From: Qipengyuania flava
GTDB lineage: Bacteria > Pseudomonadota > Alphaproteobacteria > Sphingomonadales > Sphingomonadaceae
Direction: 5' to 3'
Length of the DNA stretch: 64,000 bases
NCBI RefSeq assembly: GCF_011762005.1
Contig: NZ_JAASQU010000001.1
Location: 248,001 to 312,000 of the forward strand
Below the pieces are notes generated by a model. The model worked only from the letters and a program-made list of their open reading frames with translations. It made no database searches and had not been told where the DNA came from. Position 1 is the first letter of the stretch. Each line of letters opens with the position of its first letter. A program made the translations under genes and the position numbers. Shown piece by piece: positions 8,275 through 17,361 of the stretch.

Positions 8275-10158
8275 CTACATGGCAGACACTATATCGCCCA
8301 AGTTTTGATCGATGACATACCGCGCTCCAGATAAGGTTAGGTGACCATAATCGAAGTGCATGGGTATGCCGTCTGGGGCAAAAAGTTTGCAAGCCTCGGT
8401 TGGGCAGATTGTCAAAAGGGCATCGACATAAACAATACCATGCTCTTCAACCGTGCTTCTCATTATATCGTTCACACGGCCTAATCCTGCCTTTCTTTTT
8501 GCGCTGACATCGAACTCATCACCCGTAAGTTTGCTGCGCGCTAGTAGTTCGGGGAATACCCCATCGTATTCGACGGTTGGTCCGATCACGACTATTGAAC
8601 TGGCTAATTTCCTCAGTTCTTCGAGGGTAGCGCCAACGAACTGGATCTCGTTCTCATGCCAGCGGCCCCCGAGTATCACCATATCCACTCGATTTGCTGC
8701 GAGGAACTCGTCAAAGATCCAATTACGCATGTCAGTGCATCTGCGTTCTCCACCGGCGTCAAGCAGGGCGCGGCAGCCAGATGAGTTTGCCTGCATTACA
8801 TGGGCGTTGGGCATCGCTTCCTGCAGCGCGCCCCAATACTGTGCTGAGTGACTGTCTCCAATCAAAAGTACGTTGTATTTGGTCGCTGATGGAGCAGCAC
8901 ATCGCTCTCGATCATATGCTGCAAACGTGCCCTCATCCATTCCGATAAAGCAAGTTCCCTTTCTGAATTGCGCCCGATAGTCATCGGAAGACCTGTATTC
9001 GACTGTCGCTGCGATTTGCGTCACGCTTTCTGGAAATGTGCGGAATGCTCCGACATTCGTGTAAGCCGCGACGATACCAGTGCAAGCGAAGCCTACTAAT
9101 ACGGCTCCACCGGCTGCAGCTACTCGGGGCGCTGAAAGCGAGCGGGCGGCAGGGGTGCGAAAAGGGCGTTCAATTAGATGGGTTGAAACAGCCCCAAGGA
9201 GGCAGGAGACACCAAAAAGTGCGATCATTTCGCCGACCCATAGGTCGTGGCCCGAATACGCTTTCCAGAAAACGATTACAGGCCAATGCCAAAGGTATAG
9301 ACTGTAGCTAATCTTTCCGACTTCCACAAAGGGGCGTGATGAGAGAAACTTGCCAACCACGCCGCCGCTGCCCCAACCAATTAGCAACATTGCACCAACG
9401 ACTGGTGCAATCGCGTTCCACCCAGGAAAAGCAGACTCGCTTGTGAGAAGAAACATCGGCGCAACAGTCAAGACGAGCCCGAGCGGTCCCAAATGCCGGA
9501 ATGCGCCTTCCTGTACTATCGGACCACGCGCCGCGACAATCGCCAGTGCGGCACCCACGCCTAGCTCCCATGCCCGGAACGGGAGGAGATAGAATGCTGA
9601 GGGCTGGTGTATGGTGGTAATGACAATGCATCCCACGAGCGAAGCAACACTCAGCGCCGCAACAATCGCAAGCAGATTGCGACGGGCATACTTGAAGGTA
9701 AGAAAAAGCAACGGCGGGAAGACGATGTAGAATTGCTCTTCAACCGCAAGTGACCATGTGTGCAGTAACGGCTTCGTTTCGGCAGGGGCTGTGAAATAGC
9801 CCGCGTCATTCCAAAAATACAGATTGGATATAAAGCCTGCGGCGGCTGCAATGGATTTTCCGGTTTCTACGCGTTCAGTCTCGAAGAAGATAAGTCCGGA
9901 TCCGAGAAATGTTGCTAATAAAACCACTGCCAGAGCGGGAAGGATTCTAAGAATCCGCCGCTTGTAAAACTCCAACAAAGAGTAGCGATCGACCTCCATG
10001 TCTTTCAGCAGTATCCCGGTGATCAGGAAGCCGCTGATCACGAAGAACACGTCGACGCCCACATAGCCGCCGGGGAGTAGCGGACTACCTAGATGAAAAA
10101 TCAACACCGGTAGAACAGCAACTGTCCTTAGGCCATCTATGTGTGGCTGGTACTGCAT
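8275..10158 (-). CDS. Two-domain O-acyltransferase (AT3 plus SGNH), OafA/OatA-like
   Basis: The N-terminal acyltransferase-3 membrane domain (about residues 1-345) opens with HIDGLRTVAVLPVLIFH and has PGGYVGVDVFFVISGFLIT, about ten helices and HTWSLAVEEQFYIVFP. The C-terminal SGNH domain (about 400-627) has LLIGDSHSAQYWGAL, with the nucleophile Ser near 436, and the D-x-x-H of DYGHLTLSG near the end. Such proteins acetylate surface polysaccharides, O-antigen or peptidoglycan. The substrate cannot be told. Base composition is clearly unlike its neighbours: the line at 8461-8520 is 45% GC by count, against 67% at 7501-7560 in purB. This suggests horizontal acquisition. It stands alone, with no sugar-nucleotide genes nearby. 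Confidence 0.92.
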   Translation of the reverse strand: MQYQPHIDGLRTVAVLPVLIFHLGSPLLPGGYVGVDVFFVISGFLITGILLKDMEVDRYSLLEFYKRRILRILPALAVVLLATFLGSGLIFFETERVETGKSIAAAAGFISNLYFWNDAGYFTAPAETKPLLHTWSLAVEEQFYIVFPPLLFLTFKYARRNLLAIVAALSVASLVGCIVITTIHQPSAFYLLPFRAWELGVGAALAIVAARGPIVQEGAFRHLGPLGLVLTVAPMFLLTSESAFPGWNAIAPVVGAMLLIGWGSGGVVGKFLSSRPFVEVGKISYSLYLWHWPVIVFWKAYSGHDLWVGEMIALFGVSCLLGAVSTHLIERPFRTPAARSLSAPRVAAAGGAVLVGFACTGIVAAYTNVGAFRTFPESVTQIAATVEYRSSDDYRAQFRKGTCFIGMDEGTFAAYDRERCAAPSATKYNVLLIGDSHSAQYWGALQEAMPNAHVMQANSSGCRALLDAGGERRCTDMRNWIFDEFLAANRVDMVILGGRWHENEIQFVGATLEELRKLASSIVVIGPTVEYDGVFPELLARSKLTGDEFDVSAKRKAGLGRVNDIMRSTVEEHGIVYVDALLTICPTEACKLFAPDGIPMHFDYGHLTLSGARYVIDQNLGDIVSAM

Positions 10159-10680
10159 GAGCCCCCTAATAATCCTGAACGATGTGATGGATGAAATTGA
10201 GGATGGGAGCTATGCAATCGCTTGCACCATTTTGGCAACATCCATTGCTATTGCGTTTTATCGCTGGGAAGCTTTCCCACCCGAGCGAAGATCCTAGCCT
10301 CCGTCCTGCAAGGCGTGGCTGACGGGGTTGGCTCCATCATTAATCGGACTTGCTTAGTTAAGCATTTTGGATGCTTGGATGCTGAACACGCCATAGCTAT
10401 ATCTGCGGCTAACTGGCCTTGCTATTACTGCTCGAGGATCATCCATTTCCGCTCCCTTATTATGGTGGTCTGCGATAGCCTCAAGCGTCCAGACCAAGAA
10501 TGGTCGAGCGCATCATCCATAGAAGCAGGCATGGGCAAGTCAGCATAGAACATGTCCATTGAGGCGCTGGTCTTTGGGATAAGCGCCAACTGCGGAATTT
10601 CCCGCGTAGGGGTATACGATACGTTGACGGAGACCGGACATTCTACGACCGAGAACCAACATCCCGGCAGATCTGCCTAG
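10159..10680. other. Low-GC spacer with no supported gene
   Basis: About 520 bp of roughly 50% GC DNA between the acyltransferase start and the truncated TPR gene. The promoter of the acyltransferase must lie at its left end. Two open frames were considered. One is 46 codons at 10157-10297 with one hydrophobic stretch. The other is 108 codons at 10222-10548, Cys/His/Ser-rich and unlike any family. Neither has a convincing ribosome-binding site. No inverted repeats of insertion-sequence type or transposase fragments were recognised. It is best read as the right part of an acquired segment. Confidence 0.5.
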
Positions 10681-11334
10681 GAACGCATAGCTTTCGCCCT
10701 AAAGCGCGCCGATGCATACGATGCCGTTGGCGATCACGATGCAGCGCTGGCCGATGCGCAGATGGCGTTCGAACTGCAGGGCGACCTTCAGTACGCCACT
10801 GCCTACGGTTTCCGCCTCGCGCGTGCGGGCCGCGCCGAAGAAGCACTCGAATTGATCGACCAGCTGGGCCTGTCGGGCGACCAGGGGGTCGACGCTGAAG
10901 TCGTCTGGACGGAAATCTCGGGCCATGCCGATCGTACGGCAGAAGCATGGGACCGCCTGCAGATATGGCTCGATGAGCGGCCCGATGAAGCCGTGCTGCT
11001 CAATTCGCAATGCTGGACAGCGGGCATCTGGGATTTCCAGGTCGAACTGGCCGAAGAGGTCTGCAACCGGGCAGTCGCGGTGTCGGGAAATTCGGCGAGC
11101 GTACTCGATAGCCGCGCGCTCGCCTTCTACCGGATGAACCGGAAGGAAGAGGCAATGGCCGATCTGGATGCAGCCCTTGCGAAAGAGCCGGGGCAGGCTT
11201 CCAGCCTCTATCTGCGCGGGTTGATCCGGCTCGAAGGAGGCGACCGTCGCGGGCGAGACGATCTGCTGCATGCACAGCGGATCAATCCCGAAATCGCCCG
11301 CCGCTACGAAGGGTACGGGCTCATGCCCGACTGA
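10681..11334 (+). pseudogene. TPR protein, 5'-truncated remnant
   Basis: TPR-like helices read in frame from about 10681 (ADAYDAVGDHDAALADAQ) through AEEALELIDQLGLSG to MNRKEEAMADLDAALAKEPG and the C-terminus YEGYGLMPD. The first in-frame ATG (10762) lies inside a repeat, and a TAG at 10678-10680 closes the frame upstream, where the sequence turns low-GC and non-TPR. This is what the last third of a larger TPR protein would look like after its 5' part was replaced. The C-terminal layout resembles the TPR tail of sphingomonad DUF3857/transglutaminase proteins, but that is inference. A 190-residue product from 10762 is possible. It ends base-to-base against the stop of radC. Confidence 0.7.
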
Positions 11335-12069
11335 TCAGATCAGGCCCTTGGCCCGAAGCGAGACATTGCCTTCGCGGCCGATGATGACGTGATCGTGCAC
11401 GGTCACGCCAAGCAGTCGGCCAGCCTCGGCGATGCGCGCGGTAATCGCGATGTCGGCGCGACTGGGTTCGGGATTGCCGCTGGGATGGTTGTGCACGAGA
11501 ATCAGCGCTGTGGCACCGATATCGAAGGCCTTGCGGATCACCTCGCGTGGGTGGATTGCGGCTTCGTCGACCGATCCTTCCGCGAGCAGGTGATCGAGGA
11601 TAAGGCGGTTCTGCGTGTCGAGATAAAGGCCCCGCACGCGCTCATGCGTGAGATGGGCCATGTCTATCGAAAGATAGTCCAGCAGTGCCTGCCAGCTGCC
11701 CAGCACGGGTCGGTCCTGCACCGCCCCGCGGGCCATGCGCCGTGCCGCGAGAGCCGAGGCGTAGAGCGCGGCCGCGCTTGCTTCGCCCATGCCGTGAACC
11801 TGGCGCCATGCCTGCGGATCCGCCGCAAGCACGGCCGAGAACGATCCGAAATGCGCGATCAAATCCTTGGCCAGCGGCTTGGTATCGCCTTGCCGGATGG
11901 CGGCGAAGAGGAGGAATTCGAGCAATTCGTAATCGGCCAGCGCCTCCGCGCCACCGTTCAGCAGGCGTTGGCGCAGCCGCTGACGATGGCCAGCGCCAGC
12001 CTGCGGCGCAGATTTTTTCGCATCGCCCGGCAACCAATCCCCCATGCGCCGCGTTTCAGCCACTTGCAT
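11335..12069 (-). CDS. radC: RadC/UPF0758 family JAMM-domain protein
   Basis: An N-terminal helix-hairpin-helix part (LADYELLEFLLF, then VHGMGEASAAAL) is followed by the JAB/MPN metal-binding domain with LILVHNHPSGNPEPSRAD, giving the H-x-H...D ligands, and HDHVIIG. The family was named for DNA repair, but that role is doubtful and the function is unsettled. ATG at 12069 gives 244 residues. A GTG at 12063 has a better spaced AAAGG and could be the real start. An ATG at 12045 has no site. It is divergent from ydbH with under 50 bp between. Confidence 0.92.
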   Translation of the reverse strand: MQVAETRRMGDWLPGDAKKSAPQAGAGHRQRLRQRLLNGGAEALADYELLEFLLFAAIRQGDTKPLAKDLIAHFGSFSAVLAADPQAWRQVHGMGEASAAALYASALAARRMARGAVQDRPVLGSWQALLDYLSIDMAHLTHERVRGLYLDTQNRLILDHLLAEGSVDEAAIHPREVIRKAFDIGATALILVHNHPSGNPEPSRADIAITARIAEAGRLLGVTVHDHVIIGREGNVSLRAKGLI

Positions 12070-12105
12070 TGCCTTTAGCAGGCATATCGCGCAAGTGTGG
12101 GATCG

Positions 12106-15100
12106 ATGGAGCGGGCCGCGAGCGACAACACCATGACGGCCGACGATTCCGTCCGGCAGGCCCGCTGGCGTGGCAGGCGGTGGCGGCTTTTTGCGCTCGC
12201 CGCGCTCGCCCTCGTGGTTGCGGGCGGCTTGGCGCTGTGGTTCTCGCGCGAACGGATTGTCGACGACATCATCCGCGATCAGTTCGAAGCCCATTCGATC
12301 CCGGCGCAATACACTATCGAACGCGTTGGCGCGCAGACGCAGGTGCTTACTGATGTCGTCCTCGGCGACCCGGCCCGGCCCGATTTCACCGCGCAGCGTA
12401 TCGTCGTCACCTTGCGTCATCGCTTCGGCGTGCCCGAAATCGGCGGCGTGGAGCTGGTCCGCCCGCGACTTTATGGCAGCTACCATGCGGGTGAATTCAG
12501 CCTCGGCAGTCTCGATCCGCTGGTGTTCGGGCAAGAATCGGGACCGGCGGGGCTACCCAATAGCAAGCTGGCCGTGCGCGATGGACGTGGACTGATAGAA
12601 ACCGATTATGGTCCGGTCGGGGTGGCGGTTAATGGGGAGGGCTTGCTCAGCCATGGGTGGCGGGGGCAGCTTGCCGCAGCAGCACCGTCACTTGCGTTTC
12701 CCGGATGCGCTGCCGGACGTGTCAGCGCTTTCGGCGATGTTCGCACCACTTCGGGCGAGCCGGCTTTCTCCGGCCCGCTGCGCCTGGCGTCGCTCGTCTG
12801 CGAGGAGACGGGGATATCACTCGCCGACTATGCGGTCGATCTCGACCTGCTGGGGAATGACGAGCTTACCGATGCCACCATCGAAGCGCGTATCGAAGGT
12901 GGTGACAGCATTCTGGCCGCGAACAGCGCCGCTGCGCTGACCGGCACGATCCGCGCGCAAACCCGTGGGCCGCTGACTACCGCCAGGTTCTCGCTGGCAG
13001 CGCGGGGGGTGGAAACGCCGCAGGCGCTCGCGGCAGTGCTCACGGCCGAGGGTCAGATCCGCGCGGACGACGATTTCTCGCGGGTGCAACTGGATGGCAA
13101 TCTCGAAGGCAATGGACTTCGCCTCGGGCGCGAGATGGTAGGATCGGTCGAAACGCTCGCGAGTGCCGGCGAGGGGACTTTCATCGCTCCGCTGACCCGC
13201 AAGTTGGCGCGCGCGCTCCAATCCGAAACCCGCGGCAGCGCGCTCGACGCCGATATCCGGCTGCGCCGCGATGCGAAGGGCTATTCGGTGCTCGCCCCGC
13301 GCGCCGAATTGCGGGGCGGAAGCGGTGCGCGTCTGGTATCGCTCTCGCGGCTTGAGATCGCAGTCGAAGAAGGCAAGGCACCTCGGATCGCGGGCAATAT
13401 CGCCACCGGGGGCGCTAATATGCCACGGATCACCGGTCGCATGGAGCGCAGCGAATCGGGAGGGTCGATCTTCCGTCTCTCGATGCAGCGCTATGCCGCT
13501 GGCGACAGCGAACTGGCGATACCGCAGGTGGTCGTCGCGCAGGGCGAGGGCGGGGCAATCGGTTTCTCCGGACGCGTGCTCGCCAGCGGGCCGCTGCCCG
13601 GCGGATCGGCGACCAATCTCCTGCTACCGGTCGAAGGACGTTATGGCGCGGGACGGCTGGCGCTATGGCGTTCGTGCGCCGACATCCGTTTCGATCGGCT
13701 TTCCTTCGCCGATCTCGCATTCGAGAACCGGTCGGTAAAGCTGTGTCCCGCACGCGGGCAGCCCATCCTCGCAACCGGTCCGGACGGCACCCGGATTGCG
13801 GCGGGTACCAGCGGCCTCGATCTCGCGGGTTCGCTCGGTGACACGCCGATCCGGATCCGTTCCGGCCCGGTCGGTTTCGCTTATCCCGGCGTCATGAAGG
13901 CGCGCTCTCTCGACATAGCCCTCGGGCCGGAAGAAAGCGCCAGCCGATTCACTCTATCCGATCTGCAGGCGCGCCTTGGAGGCCCGCTTTCGGGGACCTT
14001 CTCCGGCGCCGATATCGCGCTGGCGGCGGTCCCGCTCGATCTGCAGGAAGCCAGCGGCGAATGGCGTTTTGTCGATGGGCGGCTCCTGCTCGACAACGGC
14101 AGCTTCTTGCTGCGCGATCGCGAATCGCCCGCGCGGTTCGAACCCTTGCTGGCGCGCAATGCCGAGCTGGCCCTGGTCGACAACCGCATCACCGCGCAGG
14201 CCGCGCTGCGCAATCCCGCGAGCGACCGGCTGGTCACTGATGTCGAGGTTCGGCACGATCTTGCGAGCGGCGCAGGGCGCGCCGATCTCGATATCCCCGG
14301 CGTGCGATTCGATGAGGCTTTGCAGCCGCTGGAGTTGTCGCTGCTGGCCAAGGGCGTGGTGGCGAATGCGGAGGGCGTCGTTACCGGACAGGGGCGGATC
14401 GTCTGGTCGCCCGACGGCGAAGTGACCAGCACGGGGCAATTCTCCAGCGAGAGCATCGATTTCGCGGCGGCATTCGGGCCGGTCCGGGGCGCCAGCGGCA
14501 CGATCGAATTCACCGATCTGCTGGGGTTGACCACCGCCCCCGGCCAGACGCTGCGTGTGGCCTCGGTCAACCCCGGCATCGAAGTGGCCGACGGCGAGGT
14601 CGGTTTCGAGCTGCGCAATGGCGAGGTGCTCGCGGTTACGGGCGGAAGCTGGCCTTTCATGGGCGGCGAACTGATCCTGCGCGCGGTCGACCTCAATCTG
14701 GGGGTCAGCGAGGAGCGACGCTATATTTTCGAGATCGTCGGGCTCGACGCAGGCACATTCGTGACCGAGATGGACCTCGAGAACATTTCGGCGACAGGCC
14801 TGTTCGACGGTGCCGTGCCGATCGTCTTCGATGCGAATGGGAACGGGCGCATCGATACGGGGGTGCTCATTTCGCGGCCTCCGGGCGGAACCGTCTCCTA
14901 CGTCGGCGAACTGACCTATGAAGACCTCTCGCCGCTCGCCAATTTCGCATTCGATGCGCTCAAGAGTCTCGATTATTCGCAGATGCGGGTGATCATGGAA
15001 GGGCCGCTCACCGGCGAAATCGTGACGCGCGTGCGGTTCGACGGCGTGCGGCAGGGCGAGGGGACGAAGTCCAATTTCGTCACTCGCCGCCTGGCCGCGC

Positions 15101-15333
15101 TTCCCTTGCAGTTCCGCATCAACATCAAGGCGCAGTTCTACCAATTGCTGACCAACCTCAAATCGCTCTACGATCCCGCCTCGGTGCGCGATCCGCGCGA
15201 ACTGGGGCTGCTGTCGGATGATGGCACGCGGCTGCTGCGCCGCTCGATTACCGGCGAAGAGGCCGAACCCGATATCGACCCCGAGGACATCGTCCCCGAG
15301 GGCAACCCCATTCAGGAGCAGGAAAGCAGGTGA
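12106..15333 (+). CDS. ydbH: YdbH-family AsmA-like intermembrane lipid transport protein
   Basis: A giant protein (about 1075 residues) with one N-terminal membrane helix (RRWRLFALAALALVVAGG) and then a continuous beta-rich periplasmic region. The end carries the YdbH C-terminal signature: SATGLFDGAVPIVFDANG, GRIDTGVLISRPPGGTVSY and the amphipathic YSQMRVIMEGPLTGE. In E. coli YdbH, with TamB and YhdP, forms a hydrophobic groove that moves phospholipid to the outer membrane. The following ynbE and ydbL confirm the identity. Start is uncertain between GTG 12097, ATG 12106 and ATG 12133. The last begins MTADDSVRQ. Longer than the about 880-residue E. coli protein. Confidence 0.88.
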   Translation: MERAASDNTMTADDSVRQARWRGRRWRLFALAALALVVAGGLALWFSRERIVDDIIRDQFEAHSIPAQYTIERVGAQTQVLTDVVLGDPARPDFTAQRIVVTLRHRFGVPEIGGVELVRPRLYGSYHAGEFSLGSLDPLVFGQESGPAGLPNSKLAVRDGRGLIETDYGPVGVAVNGEGLLSHGWRGQLAAAAPSLAFPGCAAGRVSAFGDVRTTSGEPAFSGPLRLASLVCEETGISLADYAVDLDLLGNDELTDATIEARIEGGDSILAANSAAALTGTIRAQTRGPLTTARFSLAARGVETPQALAAVLTAEGQIRADDDFSRVQLDGNLEGNGLRLGREMVGSVETLASAGEGTFIAPLTRKLARALQSETRGSALDADIRLRRDAKGYSVLAPRAELRGGSGARLVSLSRLEIAVEEGKAPRIAGNIATGGANMPRITGRMERSESGGSIFRLSMQRYAAGDSELAIPQVVVAQGEGGAIGFSGRVLASGPLPGGSATNLLLPVEGRYGAGRLALWRSCADIRFDRLSFADLAFENRSVKLCPARGQPILATGPDGTRIAAGTSGLDLAGSLGDTPIRIRSGPVGFAYPGVMKARSLDIALGPEESASRFTLSDLQARLGGPLSGTFSGADIALAAVPLDLQEASGEWRFVDGRLLLDNGSFLLRDRESPARFEPLLARNAELALVDNRITAQAALRNPASDRLVTDVEVRHDLASGAGRADLDIPGVRFDEALQPLELSLLAKGVVANAEGVVTGQGRIVWSPDGEVTSTGQFSSESIDFAAAFGPVRGASGTIEFTDLLGLTTAPGQTLRVASVNPGIEVADGEVGFELRNGEVLAVTGGSWPFMGGELILRAVDLNLGVSEERRYIFEIVGLDAGTFVTEMDLENISATGLFDGAVPIVFDANGNGRIDTGVLISRPPGGTVSYVGELTYEDLSPLANFAFDALKSLDYSQMRVIMEGPLTGEIVTRVRFDGVRQGEGTKSNFVTRRLAALPLQFRINIKAQFYQLLTNLKSLYDPASVRDPRELGLLSDDGTRLLRRSITGEEAEPDIDPEDIVPEGNPIQEQESR

Positions 15334-15338
15334 GGGCT

Positions 15339-15533
15339 ATGAACCATGGCAAAGTGAGCGGAAGGATGGCGGCAGCCATGTTCGGCACGGTCGCGCTTGG
15401 CGGTTGCATTACCGTCAACGCGCCGGAAGAGCCGATCGTGATCGAGCTGAACGTCAACATCCGCCAGGAAGTGATCTATCGGCTCGCGGAAGATGCGGGC
15501 AACACGATCGAAGACAATGCGGATATCTTCTGA
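15339..15533 (+). CDS. ynbE: YnbE-like lipoprotein
   Basis: A 64-residue lipoprotein. A short signal ends in the lipobox LGGC with the acylated Cys near residue 22, followed by the family core IELNVNIRQEVIYRLAED. YnbE caps and extends the YdbH groove at the outer membrane in E. coli. A GAGG site precedes the ATG at 15339, five bases after the ydbH stop. A GTG at 15330 would overlap ydbH. The TGATG at its end joins it to ydbL. Confidence 0.9.
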   Translation: MNHGKVSGRMAAAMFGTVALGGCITVNAPEEPIVIELNVNIRQEVIYRLAEDAGNTIEDNADIF

Positions 15534-15544
15534 TGGGTAGGAAT

Positions 15545-15934
15545 ATGAACAGCGTGACGAAAACGGTTCTGGCGATTGCCGCGGCGGCCACTGCGATCGG
15601 CGGTCTTGCGACCCCGGCCTTTGCGCAGCGCGACCCCGCCTACGCCGCCGCCCGCTCGGCCGGGCAGGTGGGTGAACGCATGGATGGCTATCTCGGGATC
15701 GTCGTGGCGGAAACGCCCGCGCTCCGCCGGATCGTCAACGACATCAACATCAAGCGCCGTGCGGTCTATTCCGAGCGCGCCAAGGCGACCAATGCCACGA
15801 TCGAGGAATATGCCTTCACGGCTGGCTGCCAGGCTATCCTGGCAACCGTGTCGGGCGAAAAGTACCAGGCTCCCGATGGCAGCTGGCAGACCCGTGGGGC
15901 CAGCGCCCCGCTGCGCGATCCGCGGTGTCCCTGA
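15545..15934 (+). CDS. ydbL: YdbL-family (DUF1318) periplasmic protein
   Basis: A signal peptide of about 27 residues ends in ATPAFAQ. The mature protein shows the DUF1318 pattern: GQVGERMDGYLG, then INIKRRAVYSERAKATNATIEEYAFTAG split into two conserved blocks, and a C-terminal YQAPDGSWQ. In E. coli YdbL modulates the YdbH-YnbE bridge as a chaperone-like factor. ATG 15545 follows AGGA. ATG 15533, overlapping the ynbE stop, would add four residues. It is the third gene of the operon and the 223 bp after it hold no gene. Confidence 0.9.
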   Translation: MNSVTKTVLAIAAAATAIGGLATPAFAQRDPAYAAARSAGQVGERMDGYLGIVVAETPALRRIVNDINIKRRAVYSERAKATNATIEEYAFTAGCQAILATVSGEKYQAPDGSWQTRGASAPLRDPRCP

Positions 15935-16080
15935 CCGTTCGGTGCGGGCGCTGACAAGCGCTCCGCTTCGACGTCTTCGCGTCTACCCGAATGCGAGCTG
16001 CGGCGCCGCTGCAACGCGGGCTGCATTTTTAGCAACAGAATGGTCGCGGCATGGCCCTGTCCGTGTTGACTCGCCACCAC

Positions 16081-16096
16081 CCCCCTTCTAAGGGGG
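16081..16096. repeat. Perfect GC hairpin between ydbL and atpI
   Basis: CCCCCTT-CT-AAGGGGG, a perfect 7-bp inverted repeat with a 2-base centre. It lies in the 223-bp spacer between ydbL and atpI, about 60 bp before the atpI start. No T-run follows on the plus strand, so it is not a clear terminator. A TTGACT at 16066-16071 could be a -35 box for the atp operon, but no good -10 box stands 17 bases on. It may be an operator or an mRNA leader structure. Confidence 0.4.
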
Positions 16097-16157
16097 CGGC
16101 GCCCTCGGCGGGCAAGTCCGTGCCCGTGCCGCGCAACCCCCTGAAAAGGAGCATGGC

Positions 16158-16478
16158 ATGAGCGACGACGAACCCGCACGAGAGCCTCTACAGGAGGATG
16201 CGCGGATCGATGCGCTGGAGAAGCGGCTTGCAGCCGCCCAGCAGCGCGAAGAGGAGCGCAACCGTCCTCAGGTGTCCGGAGCCGATGCGAACTATCGCAG
16301 TGGCAACCGGGTCCTGGCGGACCTCCTCGGCGGGCTTCTCGGTGGTTCGGTGATCGGTTATGCCATTGGCTTCTTTACCGGTACCAACCCGTGGGGTCTG
16401 TTGGTCGGGCTGTTCCTCGGAATAGTCGTGGCCTTCAGGAACATCATCCGCGCGGCAAACCGGCGCCCCGACGAATGA
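16158..16478 (+). CDS. atpI: AtpI-like F1F0 ATP synthase assembly protein
   Basis: A 106-residue protein with an acidic, coiled N-terminal half (residues 1-48) and two membrane helices, GGLLGGSVIGYAIGFFTG and WGLLVGLFLGIVVAF. This is the arrangement of the alphaproteobacterial AtpI/Ncl1-type protein. AtpI helps assemble the c-ring. AAAAGGAG precedes the ATG. It is the first gene of the F0 cluster. Sequence conservation in AtpI is weak, so much of the call rests on position and topology. Confidence 0.85.
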   Translation: MSDDEPAREPLQEDARIDALEKRLAAAQQREEERNRPQVSGADANYRSGNRVLADLLGGLLGGSVIGYAIGFFTGTNPWGLLVGLFLGIVVAFRNIIRAANRRPDE

Positions 16479-16536
16479 TCCTTCAATCTGAAGGGTTTGC
16501 GGGGCGTTCGTTACAGGATTTAGGGGCGTAAGAGAC

Positions 16537-17325
16537 GTGGCAGCCGAACAGGCCAAAGTCGACCCGATGTACCAGTTCACGATCGAGCCGCTTGCCGGTT
16601 CGGGCGCCTGGGAACTCGCAGGCTACAACATTGCATTCACCAACAGCGCATTGTGGATGCTGATCACCACTGTCGTGCTGTTCCTGTTCGTGCTGGGTGG
16701 CATGAAGCGCGAGCTCGTGCCCGGCCGCTGGCAGATGGTGGTGGAGTTCTTCACCGGCTTTATCGACGACATGCTGGAAGCGAACATCGGCAAGGCGGGG
16801 CGCAAGTACGTGCCCTATGTCTTCAGCCTGTTCATGTTCATCCTGTTCGCCAACCTGCTCGGCCTGCTGCCGCTCGGCGTCGTCGGGCTGCACCCGTTTA
16901 CCTTCACCAGCCACTTCACCGTCACCGGCGTACTGGCGATCATCAGCTTCTCGATCGTCCTGCTGGTCGGGTTCTGGAAGCACGGGCTGCACTTCTTCTC
17001 GTTGTTCGTGCCCGAAGGCACGCCGCTGCCGATGATCCCCATTCTCGCGCCGATCGAGTTCATCTCGTTCATGGTGCGTCCGTTCAGCCTCGGCCTGCGT
17101 CTGTTCGTGGCCATGATGGCCGGTCACGTCCTGCTCGAAGTCCTGTCGAGCTTCGTGATCGACGGTACCAATGCCGGCGCGACCTTCGGCCTCATGGTCG
17201 GCCTTCCGGCCTTCATCCTGATGATCGGCATCTGCGCGCTGGAACTGCTCGTGGCCGGGATCCAGGCCTATGTCTTCGCTCTTCTGACGTCGCTGTACAT
17301 CAACGACGCCGAGAACCTTCACTAA
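16537..17325 (+). CDS. atpB: ATP synthase F0 subunit a
   Basis: The proton-channel stator subunit, 262 residues with five to six membrane helices. The key Arg region is SFMVRPFSLGLRLFVAMMAGH, in which the essential Arg lies in the LGLRLF stretch. The last helix is AGIQAYVFALLTSLYI with its Gln. The start is GTG at 16537. An ATG at 16567 would lose ten residues. The F1 genes are not in this window, so F0 and F1 are in separate operons, as in most alphaproteobacteria. Confidence 0.97.
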   Translation: MAAEQAKVDPMYQFTIEPLAGSGAWELAGYNIAFTNSALWMLITTVVLFLFVLGGMKRELVPGRWQMVVEFFTGFIDDMLEANIGKAGRKYVPYVFSLFMFILFANLLGLLPLGVVGLHPFTFTSHFTVTGVLAIISFSIVLLVGFWKHGLHFFSLFVPEGTPLPMIPILAPIEFISFMVRPFSLGLRLFVAMMAGHVLLEVLSSFVIDGTNAGATFGLMVGLPAFILMIGICALELLVAGIQAYVFALLTSLYINDAENLH

Positions 17326-17361
17326 TCGTTTTAATTTAGCGTTTTTCCAAAGGAGTTTGAA

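Noticed and set aside
10222-10548. 108-codon plus-strand frame in the low-GC spacer
   Set aside because: No ribosome-binding site, odd Cys/His/Ser composition, no family. Likely chance in low-GC DNA.
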